A stretch of 5,632 nucleotides of DNA from Armatimonadota bacterium (GCA_023428805.1 JAEYWW010000376.1:1-5632); one strand, 5' to 3'; shown: positions 1-5,632, numbered from the stretch's first letter. Notes: a model not told the origin generated them from the sequence alone. A program made the numbers and translations.

Positions 1-565
1 AATTGACGGTGCGCCGAACCTTGCGCTGCTTGAGCCACACCTTCAGCCCGCTTGCTGTGAACGCGACCAGAGTCAGCCACAAACCCCCCATGACTTTGTG
101 AGTTGCCGCCAGCAGAATCGCCCTGGCAACAAACGGGTCCTCGGCCCGGATGAATTGAGGCAGAACCGCAAGATAGAAGATCGCGACCTTCGGGTTCAGG
201 ACATTGCTGAGGAAGCCCTGCAGAAACCACGGACCCTTGCGGACCTCTTCATGTTCTTCCGGTTCGGTGTCCTTGTTGCGGAGCATCTTCCAGAGATGCG
301 ACCCTCCAAGCCAAATCATGTAGGCTGAACCCGCAAACTTAAAGATTTCGTAGGCGTGCGCCGCCTGACTGAGGATCAGCGAAACCCCGGTGATCGCCGC
401 CAGTGCATGAACACCGCCGCCCGCAACCACGCCCGCCGATGTCAGCAGACCCGCACTTCGCCCCGCTCTCATGGTGTTCCGCAGCACCAGCATCGTGTCC
501 GCCCCCGGCGTGATCGCGAGCAGGAAAGCGAGCGCGAAATATGCGGCGTAGCTGGAGTCGAACAC
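1..565 (-). CDS. LysE/RhtB-family amino-acid exporter, C-terminus cut by window edge
   Basis: Inner-membrane translocator of the LysE/RhtB family, whose members export amino acids or related small molecules using the proton gradient; the substrate here cannot be told. The reading frame gives 188 residues before the left edge, out of roughly 205-210 usual for the family, so only the extreme C-terminus is missing. Family marks seen: the N-terminal PGADTMLVLRN segment (residues 20-30), the following GRSAGL and glycine-rich helix (35-52), a charged cytoplasmic loop (NKDTEPEEHEEVRK, 97-110), then FLSNVLNPKVAIFYLAVLPQF (118-138). About five hydrophobic segments are visible (near 5-26, 39-66, 72-93, 118-137, 146-172). 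The start is GTG at 565-563: an in-frame TAA lies four codons upstream, and this start gives the family's normal N-terminus. No clear Shine-Dalgarno is seen. It follows the hydrolase gene by 57 bases in the same direction, so co-transcription is possible. Family is secure, substrate unknown. Confidence 0.93.
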   Translation of the reverse strand, partial: MFDSSYAAYFALAFLLAITPGADTMLVLRNTMRAGRSAGLLTSAGVVAGGGVHALAAITGVSLILSQAAHAYEIFKFAGSAYMIWLGGSHLWKMLRNKDTEPEEHEEVRKGPWFLQGFLSNVLNPKVAIFYLAVLPQFIRAEDPFVARAILLAATHKVMGGLWLTLVAFTASGLKVWLKQRKVRRTVN

Positions 566-581
566 TTTGCGGTTTTACCGC
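566..581 (-). promoter_or_regulatory. Small hairpin abutting the exporter start codon
   Basis: On the minus strand GCGGT-AAA-ACCGC (569-581) can fold into a 5-bp stem with a 3-base loop that ends three bases before the exporter GTG. There is no T-run after it, so it is not a standard intrinsic terminator. It sits where a ribosome-binding site would be and could damp translation, but a stem this short may be chance in GC-rich DNA. Confidence 0.25.
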
Positions 582-622
582 CGTTGCCGCTCAAAAGCGA
601 TGCTTGTGGTGAGGGTTTAAAC

Positions 623-1618
623 TCAGCGAGAAAGAGTCAGCTTGCTCTTCGCAAGTTCAGGCAGGGCATTGGAAGCCAAGTACGTTTTCCCTTCGTTCTT
701 ATCCGCAAGATAGCCATCAAAAAACGCCAATGACGCAGTTTGAACCCACATCAAGTGATCGGCGTTCGGGGCGTTGCGGCGCTCGTTGCGCAGGCCAGAA
801 ATTCCGCCGAGGCCGTGGTTTGCACCCTCGATCCAAACCAGAAATTTGTCTTTTGAGGATGAGTATTTGTAGGGGTCCTGACGTGATTCCGGCGTCACAT
901 CTCGATCCATCGTGCTCTTATCTTCGGTGCCGGAGATGACCATCATCGGCATGGTGACGGGCTTCCAAGATTCCTGCGTCAGCCCGCCCCCGATTCCCTG
1001 CGGCGACAGCATGAGGGCGCACTTGAATCGCTTGTCCGCGAAGCTCATGCGCCGCAGGCCGCCCAATTCTGTTGCGGCGATCAGCATGGTCGTGTGCGCT
1101 CCAAAGGAGTGTCCGGCCATCCCCAAACGGGTCAAGTCCATGCGTCCCTTGAGAGCGGGCTCCTGCTTTTCGAGTTCAGAAACTTGGTCAATGATCGCCG
1201 ACACATCTTCCGGGCGGGAACGGAAGTGCTTCACAAATTCCGCCGACTGGCCTGCGAGATACTGCTTGCGCTGTTCCGCGCTCATGTACTCGAACGAATC
1301 CAGGTGAGTTGGTGCGAGGACGATATATCCGTTGCTGGCCCAGGAGTTCGCCAGCGGCGCACCGACATCCTTGCTGCCGCCCATGCCGTGGCTCAGAACG
1401 ATGACCGGGCACTTCCCAGAGCCCTTTGGCCAGGTGGCCTTGATCTCGATGGGACGGTCACGGCCTTCCCTCGTGATGGAGGTATTGCGGTTGGTCGCCA
1501 CTTCGTTCGGCCCGGTGATCGGCTTGTAGTCGATGCCAAGCGCATTCGCGACGAGGGCGGTGAGCGCGACCTGATAGTTCATGTCCCGGTGGGACGCCAT
1601 TGGTCCCCCGGCGTTCAC
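623..1618 (-). CDS. Alpha/beta hydrolase, dienelactone hydrolase / PAF-acetylhydrolase type
   Basis: Serine hydrolase of the alpha/beta fold; closest in pattern to the predicted dienelactone hydrolase / bacterial PAF-acetylhydrolase-like group. Substrate is unknown, most likely an ester. Seen in the 331-residue product: oxyanion-hole strand PVIVLSHGMGGS (71-82), nucleophile elbow GHSFG (169-173) with Ser171, likely acid Asp233 in SGTEDKS after a late strand, and likely base His268 in GANHGLGG. The nucleophile is serine, unlike the cysteine of true dienelactone hydrolases, so PAF-AH-like esterase chemistry fits better. No convincing signal peptide, so probably cytoplasmic. The start is uncertain: GTG at 1618 is the first in-frame start after an upstream TGA, but ATG at 1600 (behind a close GGGGGA) or ATG at 1582 are plausible and would shorten the protein by 6 or 12 residues without touching the catalytic core. 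It is divergent from the malate dehydrogenase gene and lies 57 bases upstream of the exporter gene, perhaps as its operon partner. Confidence 0.9.
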   Translation of the reverse strand: MNAGGPMASHRDMNYQVALTALVANALGIDYKPITGPNEVATNRNTSITREGRDRPIEIKATWPKGSGKCPVIVLSHGMGGSKDVGAPLANSWASNGYIVLAPTHLDSFEYMSAEQRKQYLAGQSAEFVKHFRSRPEDVSAIIDQVSELEKQEPALKGRMDLTRLGMAGHSFGAHTTMLIAATELGGLRRMSFADKRFKCALMLSPQGIGGGLTQESWKPVTMPMMVISGTEDKSTMDRDVTPESRQDPYKYSSSKDKFLVWIEGANHGLGGISGLRNERRNAPNADHLMWVQTASLAFFDGYLADKNEGKTYLASNALPELAKSKLTLSR

Positions 1619-1630
1619 CGGAGGCCCATT

Positions 1631-1656
1631 TTGAATCCAGAACGCCGTCCTATAAT
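1631..1656 (+). promoter_or_regulatory. Promoter for the malate dehydrogenase gene
   Basis: A perfect TATAAT lies at 1651-1656, in the 75-base divergent gap. The best upstream match, TTGAAT at 1631-1636, is only 14 bases away, which is short for a sigma70 promoter, so the -35 is weak or unused. Transcription would begin near 1663 and give a leader of about 30 bases. That leader contains GAGAGG (1677-1682), a Shine-Dalgarno candidate 11 bases before the ATG. Confidence 0.55.
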
Positions 1657-1693
1657 CCCCACACAGGAGCCCTTTCGAGAGGCATCAGAGAAG

Positions 1694-2620
1694 ATGAAAG
1701 TCAGCATTATCGGCGGCGGCGGCCGCGTCGGCGCGGACGCAGCGTTCGCCCTTCAACTCGGCGGAATTGTCAACCACATCGCGCTCGTGGACGTGAACCA
1801 GGACATGGCCGCGGGCGAGGCGCTCGATCTTCGCCACGGCGCGGCGTTCTGCGGCAACCAGGTCTTCACCAGCGGCGACTACGGCGCGGTCGAAGGCAGC
1901 GACTGCGTGGTCATCACCGCCGGGCTGCGCCGCAAGCCGGATGAGAGCCGACTCGATCTCATCAACCGGAACGTCGGCCTCTTCAAGGGCATCCTCGACG
2001 AAGTCAAGAAGGTCAAGCTGAACGACGGCGCGACCGTCCTGGTGGTCAGCAACCCGGTCGACATTCTCACCCACATGACCGTCGAGGCGGGCTTCCTTCC
2101 GGCCTCGCAGGTCATCGGTCTCGGCACGGTTCTCGACACCAGCCGCTTCCGCTCGCTCCTCGCCGATCACTTCAAGGTCGGCGCGGCCGACGTGAAGGCG
2201 CTGATCCTCGGCGAGCACGGCGACAGCATGGTGCCGATCTGGTCCAGCGCGACCATCGGCGGAGTGCATCTCTCCTCCATCCCCGGCTTCACCCAGGAGA
2301 CCGGAGATGGCATCTTCCAGTTCACGAAGACCTCCGGCGCGGAAGTCATCCGCCAGAAGGGCGGCGCGGGTCGCGCTGTCGGCGTCTCCATCAAGGTCGT
2401 CGTCGAAGCGTTGTATTTCTACAACGGCTCCCTGCTCCCGGTCTCTGCCGCGCAGAATGGCAAGCTCGGCATCAGCGGAATCTCCCTCTCGCTGCCGACG
2501 GTGGTTGGGCGACATGGCGTTGTTGACATCTACGAGCCGGCCGTCTCCGATCACGAACGCGAACTGCTCCACAAGTCCGCCGAGAGCCTCAAAGCCACCT
2601 GGGCTCAGGTTCAGGGCTGA
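1694..2620 (+). CDS. mdh: Malate dehydrogenase, NAD-dependent, lactate-dehydrogenase-like type
   Basis: Interconverts malate and oxaloacetate with NAD, a TCA-cycle step in the cytoplasm. The product is 308 residues, normal for the LDH/MDH superfamily. Seen in order: Rossmann glycine loop IGGGGRVG (6-13); Asp33 at the end of strand 2 (ALVDVN), favouring NAD over NADP; the mobile active-site loop AGLRRKPDESR (76-86); SNPVD with Asn120; LDTSRF with Asp148 and Arg151; and GEHGDS with catalytic His175. Arg80 aligns with LDH position 102, where Arg gives malate and Gln gives lactate specificity. Ala225 appears to align with LDH Thr246, also MDH-like. DLRHG (45-49) and the DESRLDL stretch are, however, more LDH-like, so lactate or another 2-hydroxyacid cannot be excluded. 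The frame is open well upstream of 1694, but ATG 1694 starts exactly at the Rossmann strand and lies downstream of the TATAAT promoter. It is flanked by a divergent hydrolase and a terminator, so it is probably monocistronic. Confidence 0.93.
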   Translation: MKVSIIGGGGRVGADAAFALQLGGIVNHIALVDVNQDMAAGEALDLRHGAAFCGNQVFTSGDYGAVEGSDCVVITAGLRRKPDESRLDLINRNVGLFKGILDEVKKVKLNDGATVLVVSNPVDILTHMTVEAGFLPASQVIGLGTVLDTSRFRSLLADHFKVGAADVKALILGEHGDSMVPIWSSATIGGVHLSSIPGFTQETGDGIFQFTKTSGAEVIRQKGGAGRAVGVSIKVVVEALYFYNGSLLPVSAAQNGKLGISGISLSLPTVVGRHGVVDIYEPAVSDHERELLHKSAESLKATWAQVQG

Positions 2621-2642
2621 GCCTCTAGCAAAAGCAAATTAC

Positions 2643-2675
2643 GGCCCTCCGATTTAGTCGGAGGGCCCTACTTTT
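2643..2675. terminator. Intrinsic terminator between convergent genes
   Basis: A perfect 10-bp stem (GGCCCTCCGA at 2643-2652, TCGGAGGGCC at 2658-2667) has a 5-base loop TTTAG. CTACTTTT follows on the plus strand, ending transcription 22 bases after the malate dehydrogenase stop. On the minus strand the stem is followed by GTAATTTGCTTTT, a weaker but usable T-rich tail, so it probably also ends the oxidoreductase transcript that stops at 2687. Confidence 0.88.
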
Positions 2676-2686
2676 GAGGAATCAGC

Positions 2687-3679
2687 TTAAATTTTCGCGG
2701 CTTTCTTCGTCCGCACACTCTCATACGCGGCCAAGGCAACCCGCGACGCCATCAGGCCGTCGTGCAGGGTGATGGAAGGCTCGCGCCCTTCCTCGACCGC
2801 ACCGAGGAATTCTTCGACCATCATCGCATCGAAATCCGAACCCAGCCCAACTGTAAAGCGTTTTTCAGGCTCGGAGGTGTAGACCTCGAACCCGGCTCCA
2901 AAGAGATCACATTCCACCACTCCATTCTCTCCTGTGGCCTTCAGCGTCACATCGCCCCAGGTCCAGTAGTTCGGCGTGCGAGACCAACTTGAGTCCAGGG
3001 TGGCGAAGACTCCGCTCGGAAAGTTGATCGTCACCATCGCCGTATCGTCCCAGTCGCCGCCATACATATTGCTGCCGATCTGCGCGTAGACCGACTCAGG
3101 ATCTTCTCCCAGAAGGCGGCGCAGAAGATCGGTGACATGAACAACGTGGTCGATCATCGCTCCGCCGCCGGACTTCGAAGGATCGATGAACCAACCCCCG
3201 GGGCATTTGCCGCGATTGGTCGTGACGAGGGCCAAAACCTTCCCGATCTCGCCCGAACCAACCCTCTGCTTCAAACGATGAAAGGCGGGGGAAAAGGGAC
3301 AGGGAAACGCGGTCATGAAGGGAACTCCCGCCGCGCTGACAGCGCTTTCAATCCGCTGAACATGACTCGAACTCCCCGCGATCGGTTTTTCACAGAGGAT
3401 CGCCTTGCCTGCTTTGGCCGCCATCTCAATATGCGTGGCATGGTGAAGGTTCTCGCTGCAGATCACCACCGCATCCGCGCGCGCCAAGACATCCTGGATC
3501 TGCGGGAAGTACTCCAGTTTTCTCTCCTGCGAGAAAGCCCGTCCCCTTTCCGCGTCGTCATCCCACACCCCGACAACTTCGGATCGGGGAGAATCCATGA
3601 AGCACCTGACAAAACTCGGCGCATGAACATGGGCCGTGCTGAGCACGGCGACGCGAATAGGCATATCCGAAGGATACAC
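2687..3679 (-). CDS. Gfo/Idh/MocA-family oxidoreductase
   Basis: NAD(P)-dependent oxidoreductase of the Gfo/Idh/MocA family, which acts mostly on sugars, inositols and their derivatives; the substrate here is not predictable. The product is 330 residues, usual for the family. An N-terminal Rossmann domain (about 8-125) starts with VAVLSTAHVHAPSF (10-23), where the usual GxGxxG is replaced by an AHVHA motif typical of one branch of the family. Asp40-Asp42 at the end of strand 2 would contact the cofactor ribose. The dinucleotide-domain signature CEKPIAG (96-102) carries the conserved Lys98. The C-terminal domain has GGGAMIDHVVHVTDLL (171-186), whose Asp177 and His181 match the usual catalytic DxxxH pair. 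No secretion signal is seen. The first start is GTG at 3679; ATG at 3664, five codons in, gives the more typical N-terminus MPIRVAVL, and neither has a clear Shine-Dalgarno. It follows the cyclase-like gene by 48 bases on the same strand with no terminator between, so co-transcription is likely. Confidence 0.93.
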   Translation of the reverse strand: MYPSDMPIRVAVLSTAHVHAPSFVRCFMDSPRSEVVGVWDDDAERGRAFSQERKLEYFPQIQDVLARADAVVICSENLHHATHIEMAAKAGKAILCEKPIAGSSSHVQRIESAVSAAGVPFMTAFPCPFSPAFHRLKQRVGSGEIGKVLALVTTNRGKCPGGWFIDPSKSGGGAMIDHVVHVTDLLRRLLGEDPESVYAQIGSNMYGGDWDDTAMVTINFPSGVFATLDSSWSRTPNYWTWGDVTLKATGENGVVECDLFGAGFEVYTSEPEKRFTVGLGSDFDAMMVEEFLGAVEEGREPSITLHDGLMASRVALAAYESVRTKKAAKI

Positions 3680-3727
3680 GCTGAACTCAGCAGGCGACAG
3701 GCTGCACCGCTTGGGAGGCGCAACGCC

Positions 3728-5380
3728 CTAATTTTCCAGAGTCCAGACCTCGAAGCCGTCGACTTGCTGAGCTGCCCGAGTTCCATCAGGGCGCGGATCC
3801 AGGTGATGGAGGAAAACATCGCTCATCGCAATGCCATTGCGCGGCGCGACGGCTTCGATGTGGGCCGCGACATCAATGACGCGGGTGAACTGCACCTCGC
3901 CCAACCCCGCCTGAACCTCGCCGCAGTGGAGCCCGATTCGAATGGCGAATTCGGAGCTGAGCTTGTTGCGGTCGCGGTTGAAATCAGGCATCGCGCTCAG
4001 AAGGTCGCGCGCGGCTCCGATCGCGGACGAACTGCTGGTGAAGCCAAGAACCGCTCCATCACCCGCCGTGGATTCCACTCGGCCGAGATGGGCCTCGGCG
4101 ATCTTCGACACCAGCTCCTGATACGCGCGGAAGGTGTATTCGGCGACGAAAGGGTCGGCGTCCTTCTTCAGTGCGGTGCTTCCCGCGACATCCACGACAA
4201 GCACGAAGGTTTCCTGAACCCCGCCTCCCAACTGAAGCTCCAGCTCGAGCATTTCGGTCAGCAAGGCATCCGAGTCGTTCTGAGATCGGAGTCGAGAGCG
4301 TGTCGTGAAGTCCTCAAATCCCGCCGAACCCGCTCCAATGAGGGCGCAGACGAGCATCGCAACATATGAAAACACCAATTGCGGCAAGGGCATTTCCCGC
4401 ATTCGTTCAGAGTTGGCAGGATTCAGACCCAATATCAACGGGAGAGCGTTGAAAACCATAAAGAGAATGGCCATGAGAACGCTCCTGAGCCAAGTGCGGG
4501 CGATATAGCCGAGGAGGATCAGCACGAAGAATTGGCCAAAACCAATGATGCTGAGAATCAGCAAAGCCTGAAGATCGTCCGGCGACATGCTGGAGGTGTT
4601 GCGCGCCAATGAGCCGTCAAACAATTCCTGAGGCGGGTTGAGAATGCGAAAAGCAGCCGTTTGGACAATGGCCGTAAACGTTGAAATCAGCACGCCCCAG
4701 AACCATGCATTGCTGCGGAGGCGGGCGACAAACACGCGGTAGCCAGAAGTCTTCTGAACCTGGAGAGGCGATTCGAGAAGCTGCCGTATCTGGAGCAGCC
4801 GCTCCAGCATGTCCTGCCGGGATGCCATGCGCTGCTCCCGCTGCCGCCGCTTCATCCAAGCCACGCCGCCGGCGATGGAGCAGAGCGCGCCGAGCGTGGA
4901 CATCATTACTCCCAGCATGACGGCCGCCAGATAACCCAACTGACTGTTGCGGGACGTTCCCTCCAGCAGCGCATCAAGCGCGATGGCCGCGCCAACAACC
5001 ACGCCGACCAGCAGTCCGTAGCGGGCACGACGGCTGAGCGCCGCCGCCAGCAGGGCGGCGAGAATCAAGGCAACGAAAAGCACAATGACAAGCCAGCCCC
5101 AAGATCCCGGAAGGAAATTGGGAGCGGTCATGATGCCCGCGAAAAGCACACCGCACCCAAGAATGCACCACCCAGGATGCGATTCGAGAAGCTGGAGCGA
5201 CCGCCAAACACGACGCTGGGATCGCTTGCGGACATGAGTCCGGGCGGGCTGGGCCACCCGATGGATCGCCGAGCGAACGATGGCCTCGTCCAGGCCGAAC
5301 TGACGCGCCAAAGCCGACGAATCCGCGTCCTCCAAGTTGGAGGCGCGCAAGTGTCGAAGAAGGCCCTGGATGTCTGCCAT
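3728..5380 (-). CDS. Eight-helix membrane protein with C-terminal class III nucleotide cyclase-like domain
   Basis: Putative membrane-bound adenylate/guanylate cyclase homologue, 550 residues. Residues 1-69 are soluble; 22-43 (SALARQFGLDEAIVRSAIHRVA) read like a helix-turn-helix. About four membrane segments follow (near 70-90, 94-115, 121-139, 148-176), then a charged, helical cytoplasmic linker (177-222), then about four more (224-245, 269-294, 298-318, 334-353). After a short linker (355-388) comes the cyclase domain, about 389-550. Both metal-binding aspartates are present: Asp397 in VVDVAGSTAL and Asp441 in STAGDGAVLGF. Other key positions deviate: the base-selecting Lys of KxxGD is Ser437, and the NxxxR pair that stabilises the transition state reads DVAAH (Asp503, His507). 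Activity is therefore doubtful or altered. There is no HAMP or GAF domain. ATG 5380 follows a good promoter with a leader of only about 7 bases and at best a weak AGG. It probably heads an operon with the oxidoreductase gene. Confidence 0.85.
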   Translation of the reverse strand: MADIQGLLRHLRASNLEDADSSALARQFGLDEAIVRSAIHRVAQPARTHVRKRSQRRVWRSLQLLESHPGWCILGCGVLFAGIMTAPNFLPGSWGWLVIVLFVALILAALLAAALSRRARYGLLVGVVVGAAIALDALLEGTSRNSQLGYLAAVMLGVMMSTLGALCSIAGGVAWMKRRQREQRMASRQDMLERLLQIRQLLESPLQVQKTSGYRVFVARLRSNAWFWGVLISTFTAIVQTAAFRILNPPQELFDGSLARNTSSMSPDDLQALLILSIIGFGQFFVLILLGYIARTWLRSVLMAILFMVFNALPLILGLNPANSERMREMPLPQLVFSYVAMLVCALIGAGSAGFEDFTTRSRLRSQNDSDALLTEMLELELQLGGGVQETFVLVVDVAGSTALKKDADPFVAEYTFRAYQELVSKIAEAHLGRVESTAGDGAVLGFTSSSSAIGAARDLLSAMPDFNRDRNKLSSEFAIRIGLHCGEVQAGLGEVQFTRVIDVAAHIEAVAPRNGIAMSDVFLHHLDPRPDGTRAAQQVDGFEVWTLEN

Positions 5381-5393
5381 CGCGTCGGCCTAG

Positions 5394-5421
5394 ATTATGC
5401 CCACAAGCCGGGCTCTGGCAA
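5394..5421 (-). promoter_or_regulatory. Promoter for the cyclase-like gene
   Basis: On the minus strand TTGCCA (5421-5416) and CATAAT (5399-5394) each match the sigma70 consensus at five of six bases, with a 16-base spacer. The expected start of transcription, near 5387, lies only about 7 bases before the ATG at 5380, so the mRNA would be nearly leaderless. The repeat array begins 12 bases upstream of the -35. Confidence 0.6.
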
Positions 5422-5474
5422 AGAAAGAACTTCCTCTCCCCACGGGGGAGAGGCCAGGTGAGGGGGATTTGAGT

Positions 5475-5507
5475 CTTCAGTCGATTTAGTTTCCATTCGG
5501 ACTGAAG
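5475..5507. repeat. Second inverted repeat, first unit
   Basis: CTTCAGTC (5475-5482) and GACTGAAG (5500-5507) form perfect 8-bp arms around a 17-base loop. The same arms recur at 5577-5584 and 5602-5609 in the next unit. The loop differs at three positions between units while both arms are unchanged, which suggests the paired structure is what is kept. Confidence 0.8.
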
Positions 5508-5522
5508 GCTGTATTGTTTGCA

Positions 5523-5566
5523 CCCTCACCCAACCCTCTCCCCACGGGGGAGAGGCTGGGTGAGGG
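5523..5566. repeat. Long imperfect palindrome, second repeat unit
   Basis: CCCTCACCC(AA)CCCTCTCCCC (5523-5543) pairs with GGGGAGAGGCTGGGTGAGGG (5547-5566) around the loop ACG, with one bulged base and one mismatch near the middle. In the first unit only the inner part survives: 9-bp arms at 5433-5441 and 5445-5453. As RNA or single-stranded DNA it would form a very stable hairpin, which could end transcription entering from the right or serve as a protein-binding site. Confidence 0.8.
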
Positions 5567-5576
5567 GGATTTGAGT

Positions 5577-5609
5577 CTTCAGTCGATTTGGGTTTCATTC
5601 GGACTGAAG
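5577..5609. repeat. Second inverted repeat, second unit
   Basis: This is the 102-base-shifted copy of the CTTCAGTC / GACTGAAG inverted repeat, with the same arm and loop lengths. Its loop reads GATTTGGGTTTCATTCG against GATTTAGTTTCCATTCG in the first unit. Confidence 0.8.
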
Positions 5610-5632
5610 CTCAAACTGGTTAGACCCTCACC

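Larger units (their letters stand above)
5433..5632. repeat. Tandem 102-base-period palindromic repeat, two units plus the start of a third
   Basis: Two similar units begin at 5433 and 5535 with an identical 21-base palindrome, and matching blocks recur at exactly 102 bases. The stretches 5433-5507 and 5535-5609 differ at only about five positions, while the last 15 or so bases of the unit (5508-5522 against 5610-5624) are unrelated. CCCTCACC at 5523-5530 recurs at 5625-5632, so a third unit starts at the window edge. The left unit lacks its CCCTCACCC arm, so the array is truncated on the cyclase side. No credible open reading frame was seen here. The G/C-rich palindrome resembles dispersed extragenic (REP-like) repeats. 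Confidence 0.9.

Noticed and set aside
604..616. GTGGTGAGGGTTT near the hydrolase stop resembling the GGTGAGGG arm of the repeat
   Set aside because: The match is about eight bases, without the partner arm or flanking repeat sequence, so chance is the simpler explanation.
98..733. Plus-strand open frames at 98-328 and 356-733
   Set aside because: They are opposite the exporter and the hydrolase end; the products are low-complexity and Arg-rich, with no family features.
1094..1693. N-terminal extension of the malate dehydrogenase frame by 200 residues
   Set aside because: The extension is antisense to the hydrolase and has no domain. The Rossmann strand begins right at ATG 1694, and the promoter lies inside the extension.
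1619..1693. A minus-strand promoter for the hydrolase in the divergent gap
   Set aside because: I looked for a -10/-35 pair on the minus strand; only poor matches (for example CAAAAT or TATAGG without a partner) were found, so none is called.
1685..2572. Long minus-strand open frame (295 residues) opposite the malate dehydrogenase gene
   Set aside because: It is the antisense shadow of a GC-rich gene: the product is dominated by Arg, Asp, Glu, Ala and Val without domain motifs, while the plus frame is an intact dehydrogenase.
3137..4369. Plus-strand open frame of 410 residues spanning the oxidoreductase and cyclase genes
   Set aside because: It runs antisense across two well-recognised genes and the gap between them, and its product has no recognisable family pattern.
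5433..5632. CRISPR array
   Set aside because: The unit is 102 bases and nearly the whole unit is repeated. There is no short repeat alternating with unique spacers of constant length, and no cas gene is present.

Overview
This GC-rich bacterial window carries five protein genes and a short repeat array, with almost no spare DNA. The longest gene-free stretch is the last 252 bases, which hold a promoter and repeats. The genes look chromosomal and bacterial. The mix (LDH-type malate dehydrogenase, a Gfo/Idh/MocA oxidoreductase of the 'AHVHA' type, weak Shine-Dalgarno sequences, G/C-rich palindromic dispersed repeats) would fit an environmental lineage such as Armatimonadota or the Planctomycetes/Verrucomicrobia group. 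This placement is an inference; nothing here fixes the taxon. No tRNA, rRNA, CRISPR array, transposase or phage gene was seen.

Layout. On the minus strand, bases 1-565 hold a LysE/RhtB-type amino-acid exporter whose last residues run off the left edge. Bases 623-1618 (minus) hold an alpha/beta hydrolase of the dienelactone hydrolase/PAF-acetylhydrolase type. It lies 57 bases upstream of the exporter in the same direction, so the two may be co-transcribed. A 75-base divergent region (1619-1693) carries a perfect TATAAT and drives the plus-strand gene at 1694-2620, a lactate/malate-dehydrogenase-family enzyme whose specificity-loop arginine points to malate. A strong stem-loop at 2643-2667 separates it from the convergent minus-strand pair that follows.

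That pair is read from right to left. First comes a 550-residue membrane protein (3728-5380) with an HTH-like N-terminus, about eight membrane helices and a C-terminal class III nucleotide cyclase domain. Then, 48 bases downstream, comes a Gfo/Idh/MocA oxidoreductase (2687-3679). A good sigma70-like promoter (5394-5421) precedes the cyclase gene with almost no leader. Just upstream, 5433-5632 is a tandem repeat with a 102-base period. Each unit contains two palindromes, and a third unit starts at the window edge.

How the genes work together. Malate dehydrogenase is central carbon metabolism and appears to be a stand-alone transcription unit. The exporter and hydrolase have no evident shared pathway. 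The cyclase-like protein is the most interesting gene: it keeps both metal-binding aspartates but has replaced the usual base-selecting lysine and the transition-state asparagine and arginine. It may therefore be a receptor-like pseudo-cyclase or an enzyme with altered chemistry.
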